Shown here: in pieces, positions 24,901 through 34,574 of the stretch
Position numbering within the stretch: the stretch's first letter is position 1
Layout of the letters: each line of letters starts with the position of its first letter
From: Halichondria panicea
Taxonomy: Eukaryota; Porifera; Demospongiae; Suberitida; Halichondriidae
NCBI RefSeq assembly: GCF_963675165.1
Contig: NC_087389.1
Coordinates: forward strand, 1,832,001-1,896,000
Reading direction: 5' to 3'
Length of the DNA stretch: 64,000 nucleotides
The notes under the pieces: model-generated
What the model saw: the letters and a program-made list of their open reading frames with translations, nothing else
Told to the model about the DNA's origin: nothing
Databases searched by the model: none
Translations under genes and position numbers: made by a program

Positions 24901-25184
24901 TTTTACAGTACATAGCTGATACTTACCAGTTTCCGGTCACGCCCAGATACAATCAATACCAGGCCAAGGAGGCGACCTAGCGTTCAATTAGAGACGGATC
25001 GGCCTGGGATCGAGGCTAGTCTGATAATTGCACTCTATAGAGCTGCGTATTTACTTACTTACCGACTGACTAGATCACTTTTATTTCCTTTCGTAGGAGC
25101 TCCTCTCTCAATAAGCCAGGACTTCAACTGGGCTAGAGTGCCTTTTTCTGGTATAAAGTTACTACAACTTTGTACAGAATTCAT
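21994..25184 (-). CDS. SAP - SWIM - YqaJ nuclease of the ISL2EU element
   Basis: Two exons, 25063-25184 and 21994-23632, join in phase (CG|A) to give about 586 residues. Exon 1 encodes a SAP-like DNA-binding helix pair (TLAQLKSWLIERGAPTKG). Exon 2 has a SWIM-type zinc finger at about 179-193 (CGCPAGCGPCGSCKH). It also has a YqaJ-like PD-(D/E)XK nuclease at about 375-560, with RITGSKCG, WGTDHEENARIEYE, GASPDA and the catalytic EFKCP. A Met at 23463 would give a shorter 489-residue reading, but the upstream 56 codons are open and protein-like, and they continue into the SAP exon. The 1.43-kb intron is almost entirely the nested element; without it the intron is about 100 bp. Confidence 0.85.
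23689..25018. mobile_element. Nested 1,330-bp TAGCCTCGA element in the nuclease intron
   Basis: The ends are TAGCCTCGATCCCAGGCCG and its inverse; the inverted arms run about 80 bp. A perfect 9-bp duplication GTCTGATAA flanks it (23680-23688, 25019-25027). The interior lacks a transposase. It contains a 23-bp hairpin near 23800 and exon-like sequence: a GT donor context near 24219, and an acceptor-like CAG just before a 58-codon frame at 24474-24650 (MEPSPPTPVVLLLADG...). This could be captured host sequence. Confidence 0.8.
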
Positions 25185-27127
25185 CAGATAGAGTATGAAG
25201 TCTTACCACTCATCTATGAATTCATTAATAACTTAGCTCTATTCATTTCCTACTCTAGTCCCCTCGACCGGAAGTTCTAATAATACGAATCGTAGTAATG
25301 CATACGCCCTATTGGAACAGATTTTTATAGAGCATGCGAAGTGTCTGGAATAATTAGAACAAGCAAGCAGCTGCATGTGAGCTAGCTAAGTTTAATAGAA
25401 CAGTGTACGACTGAATAGTTGCACTAGCTATCTAAAACTAGCTACTCAAAGCTATCTAACTGTAGCACTCTAAGTCTTACTTGCCGTCTATGAATGTAAC
25501 TCAACTTTTCAAGGTATTGTCCGGATATTTATGTAATAATAAAGCACTGGAGTGTCCGTTGTATTAGAACAACAAAAATTTCTCAAAAGAGTTCCCGGTA
25601 AATTAGTATACGGTATACACATAATTATGTACCCACACACACGATGGCGTTAGAGAACCTAACACTTACTCAAGTTTCCTCTGCATTTTCTGTATATCTT
25701 CATCTCTAGCAACAAGTGCCGTTTCCATATGCCTGGTTTTTCCAATGAGATCTGTACAGCAAGAAGAATGGAGGAAGAAACACAGGCTGGTGTATTTGCC
25801 ACAAAGATTTAAGGAGGTCATGTACTGCACATGGCATACACATTCACCTTGAACCTCTTGCTCGTATTTGAGAGTGGAGTGTTGTTCCTCTCGGAGCAAC
25901 TGTTTCAAATTGCTCTCAGTCAACGTCCATTTTTCATTCTGCTCTCTCATCTTACTCTTGATACACTCATTTTCTGATCTTAAGCTCATCACAGCTGGAT
26001 AAAATAGAAACAGTCTTTGTTTGTAAACGTATGAATACCAGTTTATGCATGGTTTATGTGCAGTATACTAGATTAATATTTAAAAAAAACACTCATAAGA
26101 AGGCTTCGTTAGAAGCAGGAAATGTGTACTGTTTTACTTTCTATACTCTACCACACCAACCTTGTTCAGCCTGTGTTGCTTGCATGGAGCATGCCTCAGA
26201 GCACTCCTGCCCCAGCTGGGACAAGGACCTGGCTGTACTCGTGAGGAGCTGGATTATCTCGACCTTAAAATGAGGTAGCGCCAAGAACCCTGCTTGAATC
26301 TTGGTAAGGTCATGCCTGATCTGATTCTTGTGACACCTTGAAAGAATAGATAAAGAACAACAATGCGCTAGACACGTACAAGTAATAATAATAATTATAG
26401 CCCAGCGTGGTTAATTTCTTGTGCCTACACGGACTATTAAAATAGGACACTAATAAACGAAGACATTAACTAATCTCACTCGTACATGGAGAATGCCTTC
26501 TCTTTCTCTTGCTGGAGCTTCAACTGCTCTAACTGAGCATGCAATCCACTCAGCTCCGCCTTCATATCCCTCAATTCATGCTCCACTTTGACCTTGTCCA
26601 CCGTAGCATTGTTTTTATCCTCAACCAGTTTAGATTTCTCCACCTCCCAGCCAGCTCTGTCCTTCTCTATATACCTCAGCCTGTGGAGGACAGAGATACC
26701 TTTGTTTGATACAAAAACAGGTCCATCAAAGAGCCATCGCATTTCCTCGGGGTTTCAGATTGAGCACAGATATTCTTTCTAGATACAGCATTAGGTAATC
26801 AGGAGGCAAATATACCTTGTGCATGTATAGGTAACTATTGCACAGAAGTGAGTACAGAGTTAGTTCAGACATGTATGTAAACTCTACTTTAATATGCTAT
26901 TGGTGTCATTGCATTAAATTCAAATTCAGGCTGCTAGTACACCCACCTTTTGATCTCGCTCTCCAGTTGTTGTATGTTTCCCTCCAGCTTTGAGATCTCA
27001 TGATGTACTAGATAGCTCACTCCACAGAACTGACACACTGTCTCCTCACGGGGCAGCCGCTGTATGTCTGCATACCAGGGTCCGGGTGGGAGAGAGAGAG
27101 AGAGACAATAATTATAACTACGATGTA

Positions 27128-28068
27128 TAAAAATGGTGCAAAAAATGGAACCTAAGCATGAACAGAAGCAAGTGCAAAGTTATGCGTTTTTATGGGCCAG
27201 TACTGGATGAGACCAGCAGATACGAGATAGACGGAACAGAAATAGACTTCACGGATAATTACAAGGATCTGGGAATACTCGTATCAAACACACTGGACTG
27301 GTCTAAACACTACTCAACCATATGCTCAAAAGCCTATGGGGCTATAAACCTTATTAGAAGGACTATTACAACCAACAATACTCAAACAAAAAAGAATCTT
27401 TATTTTGCCCTAGTCCACTCTCACCTAACATATTGCACTCAACTTTGGAGACCACTCCTTTTTAAAAATATTTCAAAGCTCGAGAGAATCCAGAGCCTTG
27501 AAGAGCAACGAACTACATTCTCGGGGATAACTCCTACAGTTATAAACAGAGGCTAACCACACTAGGTATGATACCCCTCATGCACTGGATGGAGCTTATG
27601 GATTTACTGTTCCTGGTTAAAAACCTCAAACAACCACAGGACAACTTCAACATCCTAAACCACATTCGCTTCGTCACTACATCGTCGAGACTAGGCAGTG
27701 ACCACAGACTGGCACACAACTATACAAGATGTAATAAGGCAAGACACTTTTATTTCAATAGAGTAGTGCGTCTGTGGAAAGCAATGCCACGCATTGATCT
27801 TCAGATGTCGTATCATGGAATAGAGAGTCTCCTGTCAAAGTTCTTCTGGGAAAATTTTATTAAAAACTTTGATCCAGACAACCTGTGTACATACCATGTC
27901 AAATGTCCCTGCTCTAACTGTCTCATCCACCCTAAAATAGTTAACCAGCTGGACTTTAAGACTGGCAGTGGGCTACTTACTCTCACTACAGTGTACATTT
28001 GTATACAAACGTACTCAGTTTTAATTTTTGTTCAGCACCACTGAAAAGTTTATTATAATAATAATAAT
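27128..28068 (+). mobile_element. 5'-truncated non-LTR retrotransposon (LINE) fragment
   Basis: The plus strand encodes the end of a reverse transcriptase: NRSKCKVMRF, YKDLGILVS, LVHSHLTYCTQLWRP and, in another frame after a frameshift near 27500, GMIPLMHWMELMDL and RHFYFNRVVRLWKAMP. The 3' end is an ATAATAATAATAA tail at about 28047-28066. Unit B lacks it (GATGTATA continues to GTACACTGC), so it arrived after the duplication. It lies antisense in intron 1 of coiled-coil copy A. The frames and tail resemble the CR1/L2/Jockey group; the exact clade is not determined. Confidence 0.8.
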
Positions 28069-28371
28069 AAAACGTACACTGCATGTATATAAAGGCTATT
28101 CAGCAGTCCATGCTGGGAGTGGGAACAGCGGACCAGACATATTAAATGTCTATGATCAGGGGGTGATATGTAAACTCTAATAGACTATGTTGACATGTCA
28201 TATCATCCCATAGATCTACATGGTAGATCTACACAGATCTACTTGTTGATGCTATTATTTTAATTTGCAACTTTAGCAACTCCAGGCTAAAGTTGCAAAT
28301 AGCATTATTTACCTTCGGGGAGATCTTTGACAGGTTAATATCTCTCCATGGAAGTAAATAAATTTAATACA

Positions 28372-28505
28372 TGGAATTTAATCGGAAGGATTAAATGTGG
28401 TTAACAGGTGACGTACAGATACCAATTGCAACCAACACGGGCATGCGCAAGGAACACGTGGTCAGGCAGTCAGTGCAAGAACAAACGAATTAGAAAACTT
28501 CTCTT
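28372..28505 (+). repeat. Ngaro split repeat A1
   Basis: 134 bp beginning TGGAATTTAATCGGAAGG and ending GAAAACTTCTCTT. Repeated as A2 at 33639-33772. Confidence 0.88.
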
Positions 28506-28534
28506 GATCTATCATATAATTCTCAAGATTTCTC

Positions 28535-29758
28535 TTGCTGATCTATCCGGTAATTCTCTATACGAAGATGACCACTACCTCTTCGAGCACATCCTCAACT
28601 GGAACACCGCCGATCAGTTCCACCAACCCGACGACAACTCCGACAACTCTCAACCCGATGACAACTCCGACAACTCTCAACACCATGATTGCCAATTCTG
28701 TCCAGGCAGCCCTCGGCGCGGTGTTACCAACGATCATCAACGCAATGGACCAGCGGATTCAGGCAGCAGTCCAACAACACCGCCCCTCATCAGTCTCACC
28801 ATCAGTCTCACCACCAGTCCCACCATCAGTCCCCTCATCGATCCCAACCATCTCTGCTTCCGGCTCGGGTACCCCACGGAGTCCCACCTCAGGCCCGGTT
28901 GTCAGCACCGGAACGGCAGGTGTGTCAAGTACCTCACTAGCACATGTTCCCCTCGTATCCACTAGGGCCCCCCGTACTCAAACCCGCATGAGCCTCCCCA
29001 CATTACCGACGATACCAAGCATTATTCCGTTACTTCAACCAGAAGTCCCATATACGGTCAATGTAGGCCAGAATGCCATCCCCATTCCCGACAAACTACC
29101 TAAAAAATCGGAAAAAGGGGAATTTATCGAACTAGCTGAGTTCCTACCCGACTCGTTTGGGGGTACTTCAAACGATACGGGTGAGAAACCCAGAAAAAAG
29201 CGCAGGGTTGCCAACATACTACAGTGGGTGGAATGTTTTAACGCATACGTCTCAGTTGTCACGCAACGCGACCCCACACGCATGCAGGACCTTTTAGCAT
29301 ATTCCTCACTAATCGTCCACACGGCCCGGAAATACGCTGGAGATGGGTGGATTCAATACGATAGAAACTTCAGAAAAGCAGCTGCAGCTAACCCAGCCAT
29401 GAAGTGGGGCGAGATTCATCAAACATTTTATGCTATGGCTTTTGTAAATGCAAAAACCAAAGAGCATTGTTCTTTATGCTTTAGCTTAGACCACGCAACG
29501 ACGGAATGCGACGACTACGAACCTCCCAAAACACCTACTAACTACCACAAACGATCTATTGCGGCTGTCAACTCAGCAGAGATTTGCCGCAATTGGAACT
29601 TTGGCACATGCCCACGCCTCCCAAACTGTCCATACCAACACTCGTGTATTAGCTGTCATGGGCCTCACAAACAACCGGTATGTCCGCGGAAGAAGAGGAG
29701 GAGCTATGCAGGACAGAACTACCAAGGACCAAGCTATCAAGCACCAACAATGAACTAG
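28535..29758 (+). CDS. Gag-like region of the Ngaro element
   Basis: A Ser/Thr/Pro-rich N-terminal third is followed by a basic segment (KPRKKRRVANILQW) and a globular middle. The C-terminus holds Cys/His clusters (CSLCFSLDHATTEC, CRNWNFGTCPRLPNC, CISCHGPHKQPVC) of the kind that bind nucleic acid. It lies first in the element, as expected for a gag-like protein. Confidence 0.7.
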   Translation: MLIYPVILYTKMTTTSSSTSSTGTPPISSTNPTTTPTTLNPMTTPTTLNTMIANSVQAALGAVLPTIINAMDQRIQAAVQQHRPSSVSPSVSPPVPPSVPSSIPTISASGSGTPRSPTSGPVVSTGTAGVSSTSLAHVPLVSTRAPRTQTRMSLPTLPTIPSIIPLLQPEVPYTVNVGQNAIPIPDKLPKKSEKGEFIELAEFLPDSFGGTSNDTGEKPRKKRRVANILQWVECFNAYVSVVTQRDPTRMQDLLAYSSLIVHTARKYAGDGWIQYDRNFRKAAAANPAMKWGEIHQTFYAMAFVNAKTKEHCSLCFSLDHATTECDDYEPPKTPTNYHKRSIAAVNSAEICRNWNFGTCPRLPNCPYQHSCISCHGPHKQPVCPRKKRRSYAGQNYQGPSYQAPTMN

Positions 29759-29984
29759 AACCATAGTCAATAATTATATATTTTGATTGGGTTTTTTCAG
29801 GTATTTATCAGTGTTATGCATTTATCACCGTTATGCCCCATCGGGGTATCCTTTTTTCTCCCATTATATATCCACGGCATGTGATCAACTCATTGTTATG
29901 TATTTCCTCTCATTACTATTGCTTCAACGTTATAATATTGGCAGTGACACTCAATTAATACGAGGAAATAAACGCTGCTGTCAC

Positions 29985-30595
29985 CAGGCATGCCCCTGGT
30001 CAACGCACAAGGCACGTCCTTGGCTATGTAAATACTAAATCATACACCAGGCATGCCCCTGGTCGGCATCCGATCCGACGTTAAGTAGGTCAGTACAAAG
30101 ACCCACCAGGCATGCCCCTGGTCAACGCACAAGGCAGGCTAAGTAAATAATAAATCATACACCAGGCATGCCCCTGGTCGGCATCTGATCCTACGCTAAG
30201 TAGGTCAGTACAAGCACACACCAGGCACGCCCCTGGTCATATCAATTAAGGCACCAGGCATGCCCCTGGTCAAACACACATCAGGCATGCCCCTGATCAC
30301 GTCTCACATTGATTACACAGTACACTCAGGGCATGGCCAATCCCGCCCATTCTAGGACAGCTTCCCATATCTATCACACACCAGGCATGCCCCTGGTCAA
30401 CCCACTTAAGTATTAGACATGGTACACACTAGGCATCTGGTCATCGGCATCACACGCCAGGCAGGCCTTTGCTAATTAGGTCCTGAGAAGGTACCGTTCA
30501 CACACTAGTGAGCCCCCAGTCATTTCTCGGGAATCACGTATAGGTACACCTCAGACACATATCGAATACACACCAGGCATGCCCCTGGCTGGCCA
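29985..30595 (+). repeat. Array of CCAGGCATGCCCCTGG motifs inside the Ngaro element
   Basis: About nine copies of this near-palindromic 16-mer lie between the gag-like and RT regions (near 29987, 30047, 30104, 30162, 30222, 30252, 30281, 30382 and 30574). The first four alternate with two spacer types (TCAACGCACAAGG and TCGGCATCCGATCC), giving a period of about 115 bp. Confidence 0.75.
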
Positions 30596-32330
30596 AAAAA
30601 CTAATCTCACAGTGATACACAACGGGGTTTATCCATATACTGACGATCTACGGACAATGGAGTCTTACCGGCACAATCGAACAGCTGTCACACAACAAAC
30701 CCAATCACATTCCCCACTGTGTGTGACAGCGTGGACTAAGGAGCTGCAATCTCATCCAGACATAGAGTTTAAGGAATACTTGACTCACGGTATGCGATAT
30801 GGATTCAGAATCGGTTTCGACCCCTCACAACCGTTACGAACTACTCGCACCAACATGCCCTCCGCTAGACTACATCCAAACGTCGTACAAGAATACCTTG
30901 ACCACGAATGTCACGAGGGTCGTGTGATAGGCCCCTTGGCTATCTCCGATCATCCAGAGGTACACGTCAGCCGTTTTGGGGTCATCCCCAAGAAGCATCA
31001 ACCCAACAAATGGCGCCTCATTCTCGATCTATCTCACCCAGACCGCGATAGTATCAACGACGGCATCGACAAACAACTCTGCTCCATGAAGTACGCTTCC
31101 ATTGACGACGCTGCTCGTATCGTGCATGCACTAGGCCGAGGCAGCCTCATGGCCAAGATTGATATAGCACATGCATACAGAATAGTGCCCATCAGTCCAT
31201 TGGACCACCATCTCTTGGGGATGGCGTGGGGCGACTCCCTTTTCATAGACACGGCTCTACCTTTTGGGCTTAGATCAGCACCAAAAATATTCTGTGCCAT
31301 TGCCGACACTCTCGAATGGATTCTCTTCAACAAAGGCGTATCCACATGTTTGCACTACATCGATGATTTTTTCACTGCAGGACAGGCAGGCTCGGGAGAC
31401 TGTCAACAAAACCTGGGGTCAATCATTGCCACTTGTGATCAGCTGGGTATCCCTCTGGCAAAACACAAAGTTGAGGGCCCAGTTACAGTGATGACCTTTC
31501 TGGGCATCGAAATTGACACTGATCACATGCTTCTACGACTGCCAACAGACAAACTCGACCGCTTACAGGCACTTGTGACAAGCTGGATTTCAAGAAAAGC
31601 AGCCACAAAAAGGGAGATGCTGTCACTCATAGGGCAACTCAGTCACGCATGCAAGGTAGTGATTCCGGGCAGATCCTTTTTACGCCAGCTGATTGACCTA
31701 GCATCATCCCGTCACCAACTGGACCACTGGATACGTCTTAACGAGTCGTTCAGGGCAGATCTGTACTGGTGGCACCTCTTCCTGAGGAGGTGGAACGGAA
31801 CATCGTTAATTTCTACACATGCAACTTCGGCGAACACGATAGTCCTGGTGTCCGACGCCTCAGGCACATGGGGATGCGGGGCCTTCTACAGCAGATCGTG
31901 GCTACAATGCCGGTGGACACACTCGTGGGCAGACATTAATATTGCAGCAAAAGAGTTCGTTCCAATTCTATTAGGCCTAGGAACATGGGGTCACAAATGG
32001 ACTGGCTCACATATTATTCTCAGATGCGACAACATGGCGGTAGTATCTATTATCAACAACAAAAAATGTTCAGACAAACTGCTCGCCCATCTGTTACGCT
32101 GCTGCCATTATCTATATGTGCACAATTTGACATCACTGTCACGGCTCAGCACATACAGGGAAAACTAAACACAGCGGCAGACGCCCTTTCAAGAAATAAG
32201 GTACAATTATTTCATCTCTCCGTTCCACAGGCAGACGAGCAGCCGTCGTTAGCCCCACAGAGCTTGCAGGAATGGGTAATGAACTCAACCCCCGACTGGC
32301 TATCCCCTTGTTGGAGACACAAGCTGCAGA
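30579..32330 (+). CDS. Reverse transcriptase - RNase H region of the Ngaro element
   Basis: Palm motifs are visible: WRLILDLSHP, MAKIDIAHAYRIVPI, LPFGLRSAPKIF and the catalytic YIDDFF box. A thumb segment (TFLGIEID) and an RNase H domain (VLVSDASGTWGCGA, AAKEFVPILLGL) follow. The arrangement is that of DIRS-order polymerases, which lack a protease and DDE integrase. Confidence 0.8.
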
Positions 32331-33237
32331 ATTAATGCACCACGGGATTGCTGCCAACACACAAAAATTATACACATCAGCTCAAAAAATATATTTATCA
32401 TTTTGTCAACGGCTGTCTTTCGTCCCCCTCCCAGCAACCGAAGACACTTTAATTTTATTTGTGACCGAACTGGCACAGTCTAGAGCGCATTCTACTATAC
32501 GGTCCTACTTATCGGGAGTTCGACACTTACACATTATTCACGGGCACAAGAACCCACTACAAGATTCCCCACGTCTGCACTTAGTTTGCAAAGGCATTCA
32601 ACGTATCAAACCAAAATCAAGTCAGCCAAGACTGCCGGTCACCCCTCTCATTCTCCGACTCCTAAAACAACAACTGCAACCTTTAGATGACTTCGACAAC
32701 GCAATGATATGGGCAGCAGCCTGCGCGGCTTTCTTTGGGTTTTTGAGATCAGCCGAGTTCTGCTCCTCAGCCCTCCTCCTATCAGACGTGGCAATCGACA
32801 ACCGGGAACATCCCACGACGATATCACTGTTCATCAAATGCTCCAAAACAGATCAGTTCCACCAAGGTACGAATATTTATCTTTCAAAAACTGACACCGA
32901 CCTCTGCCCAGTAACAGCAATCAAAAAGTATTTAACTTTGCGTCAGCAGCCAGATGGCCCGCTGTTTATCTCACAGCAAGGCGTCCCCCTTACCAGAGAG
33001 GTATTCATCACAAAGGTTCAAGGGGCGCTAAGCCGAGCCGGAGTGAACCCAGACTTCTACAAAAGTCACTCCTTTCGAATCGGCGCAGCAACGACAGCAG
33101 CGGCTCAGGGCATCAGCGATTCCACCATTAAAACACTGGGTCGATGGTCCAGTGACGCCTTTCAAGCTTACATCAAGATACCGAGACAAGATTTTGCAGA
33201 GATCACGAAATCGCTCGTGACTGGTCGGAACACTTAA
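32272..33237 (+). CDS. Tyrosine recombinase of the Ngaro element
   Basis: The N-terminal core-binding part (NTQKLYTSAQKIYLSFC, TIRSYLSGVRHLH) is followed by a catalytic domain with the HxxR box in KSHSFRIGAATTAA, a conserved W in GRWSSDAFQAYI and the likely nucleophile Tyr there. It would integrate a circular intermediate, the mechanism known for this order. Confidence 0.85.
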   Translation: MGNELNPRLAIPLLETQAAELMHHGIAANTQKLYTSAQKIYLSFCQRLSFVPLPATEDTLILFVTELAQSRAHSTIRSYLSGVRHLHIIHGHKNPLQDSPRLHLVCKGIQRIKPKSSQPRLPVTPLILRLLKQQLQPLDDFDNAMIWAAACAAFFGFLRSAEFCSSALLLSDVAIDNREHPTTISLFIKCSKTDQFHQGTNIYLSKTDTDLCPVTAIKKYLTLRQQPDGPLFISQQGVPLTREVFITKVQGALSRAGVNPDFYKSHSFRIGAATTAAAQGISDSTIKTLGRWSSDAFQAYIKIPRQDFAEITKSLVTGRNT

Positions 33238-33417
33238 AAGGTTTAGTCAAACTACTTGGGTATGGTTAACGTTCTACCTTACTTATTTTACTTACTTACT
33301 TTAATTGTTTGGAGAAAAAAAAAAAAAACTTATCTCTGCGAGCTAATTTTACTTAATACATTTGGCACCAACCTTCCCTCCAAACAATAATTATCTCATA
33401 ACTTTAAAGTAGAGCGA

Positions 33418-33772
33418 GAGAAAACGCAGATAGCTAGTAATCTACCCGTGTCATAACTAAGGGTAGAAATACATTCCGTATGTTTGCTTTCGGGGTTAAC
33501 AATATCCGGGGATCAAAGCCTCAGAAGAGGCCTACGCTAACGCATAGCCCTTGCATGGTTGGCATGTTCTAAAGTTAAAGGTGGCATGTTCTAAAGTATT
33601 CTCTCGATGTTATTACATGATAGGTGCACCATGTTAAATGGAATTTAATCGGAAGGATTAAATGTGGTTAACAGGTGACGTACAGATACCAATTGCAACC
33701 AACACGGGCATGCGCAAGGAACACGTGGTCAGGCAGTCAGTGCAAGAACAAACGAATTAGAAAACTTCTCTT
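33418..33772 (+). repeat. Ngaro repeats B1 and A2, adjoining
   Basis: B1 (33418-33638) starts GAGAAAACGCAGATAGC and ends GCACCATGTTAAA. A2 (33639-33772) follows directly and repeats A1. The abutting B1-A2 order is diagnostic for Ngaro. Confidence 0.85.
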
Positions 33773-34150
33773 CCCTCCCCCCTCCCTGACTCATAGTCAT
33801 AGTGATCATAGTGTTGTTGTTTCGTTTTTATTCTCCGGCTAGAGCCAGTGGATAGTATAGAGTTTCATGGCTTGTTTGGCTAATTGTCCAGGTAGGGTAG
33901 AGGTAATGGGGTTTTGATTCATGTAAGGGTCGATTTATGTACGTTAATTTTTCTTTTATTTTCTTTTTCTCCGCCTGCGGGCGTGATATGCAAGGGCTTA
34001 TAGTTCCTCCAGTCGAACCTTCCTCGGCAGGGGAGAGCAGGTCCTCTCCCCAGGTCACGGAGCAAGTCCTCCGTTACACATTTTTATACAGTTCCACCGA
34101 TACCACCTCCCACACGGATGTGATCCCACCCCCGGACGGGTCCACGCATC

Positions 34151-34371
34151 GAGAAAACGCAGATAGCTAGTAATCTACCCGTGTCATAACTAAGGGTAGA
34201 AATACATTCCGTATGTTTGCTTTCGGGGTTAACAATATCCGGGGATCAAAGCCTCAGAAGAGGCCTACGCTAACGCATAGCCCTTGCATGGTTGGCATGT
34301 TCTAAAGTTAAAGGTGGCATGTTCTAAAGTATTCTCTCGATGTTATTACATGATAGGTGCACCATGTTAAA
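34151..34371 (+). repeat. Ngaro split repeat B2 (right end)
   Basis: 221 bp, same as B1 by eye. The 378 bp between A2 and B2 holds no convincing gene. Confidence 0.85.
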
Positions 34372-34392
34372 GTATCTCTATCTATATCTGGC

Positions 34393-34440
34393 CTAGCCTC
34401 GATCCCAGGCCGCTCTTCCTCGAAGAGAGGCCTGGGATCC
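34393..34440. mobile_element. Short TAGCCTCGA foldback
   Basis: TAGCCTCGATCCCAGGCC and an inverted GGCCTGGGATCC are separated by CGCTCTTCCTCGAAGAGA, itself a hairpin. The right end is incomplete compared with the 41-bp copy at 11773, and no duplication is seen. Confidence 0.5.
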
Positions 34441-34574
34441 AGACATTTCAAATTTACCCGCTGGCTCTAATTCCAATTAAAAGAAAAGCAACCTTTGAGC
34501 TGAGTTGTACAATCGTTACCTGGGCTTTTGAAAATCTTGCAGTGCATGCTAGCTAGCTAGCTTAGGAGCTAGAA

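Larger units (their letters stand above)
20402..25310. mobile_element. ISL2EU-type DNA transposon, both genes open
   Basis: The 4,909-bp insertion is defined exactly against unit B, whose empty site reads TATAATTGGAAC. Here TATAAT lies before the element and ATTGGAAC after it, a 2-bp AT duplication. Terminal inverted repeats of about 50 bp start AGGGCGTATGCATTACTAC with few mismatches. Convergent genes encode a THAP/DDE transposase and a YqaJ-type nuclease, the pair I associate with the ISL2EU family. Without the nested 1,330-bp element it would be about 3.6 kb. It inserted after the unit A/B duplication and may be autonomous. Confidence 0.88.
18132..28349 (-). pseudogene. LEKR1-like coiled-coil gene, copy A (probably decaying)
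   Basis: Thirteen exons mirror copy B: 28313-28349, 26947-27067, 26480-26680, 26161-26336, 25848-25994, 25670-25751, 19990-20055, 19758-19872, 19329-19493, about 19210-19266, 18800-18880, 18558-18755 and 18132-18242. The protein would be a Glu/Lys/Leu-rich coiled coil with the N-terminal CQFCGVSYLVHHEI motif. Two differences from B suggest loss of function. Codon 5 is TAA where B has CAA. The acceptor AG of exon 10 is missing; a 9-nt-shorter in-frame site (CTCAAG) could replace it. Intron 6 holds the ISL2EU element, intron 1 a LINE fragment, and a retroelement sits about 22 bp upstream of the ATG. A downstream start could still give a product. Confidence 0.7.
11905..28366. repeat. Segmental duplication unit A
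   Basis: Collinear with 34440-45400 (unit B). It holds an acyltransferase gene (+), an inverted relic of the coiled-coil gene and the coiled-coil gene (-). Coding exons are nearly identical between units. Unit A is longer because it gained an ISL2EU element (20402-25310), a LINE fragment (27128-28068) and about 0.87 kb at 13.4-14.3 kb. The right edge is set by the Ngaro insertion at 28372. Confidence 0.85.
28372..34371 (+). mobile_element. Ngaro-type (DIRS-order) tyrosine-recombinase retroelement, 6.0 kb
   Basis: Split direct repeats in the order A1 - genes - B1 - A2 - B2 define the element. A1/A2 (134 bp) and B1/B2 (221 bp) look identical by eye, so the insertion is young. Between them lie a gag-like region, a reverse transcriptase/RNase H region and a tyrosine recombinase. 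It looks nearly whole, with about one break. No target duplication is expected for this family. It lies between duplication units A and B, 22 bp from the start codon of coiled-coil copy A. Confidence 0.88.

Noticed and set aside
29985-30595. Regular short repeats that look like a CRISPR array
   Set aside because: Repeats are near-palindromic 16-mers with recurring spacers inside a eukaryotic retroelement; no cas genes and the wrong kind of genome.
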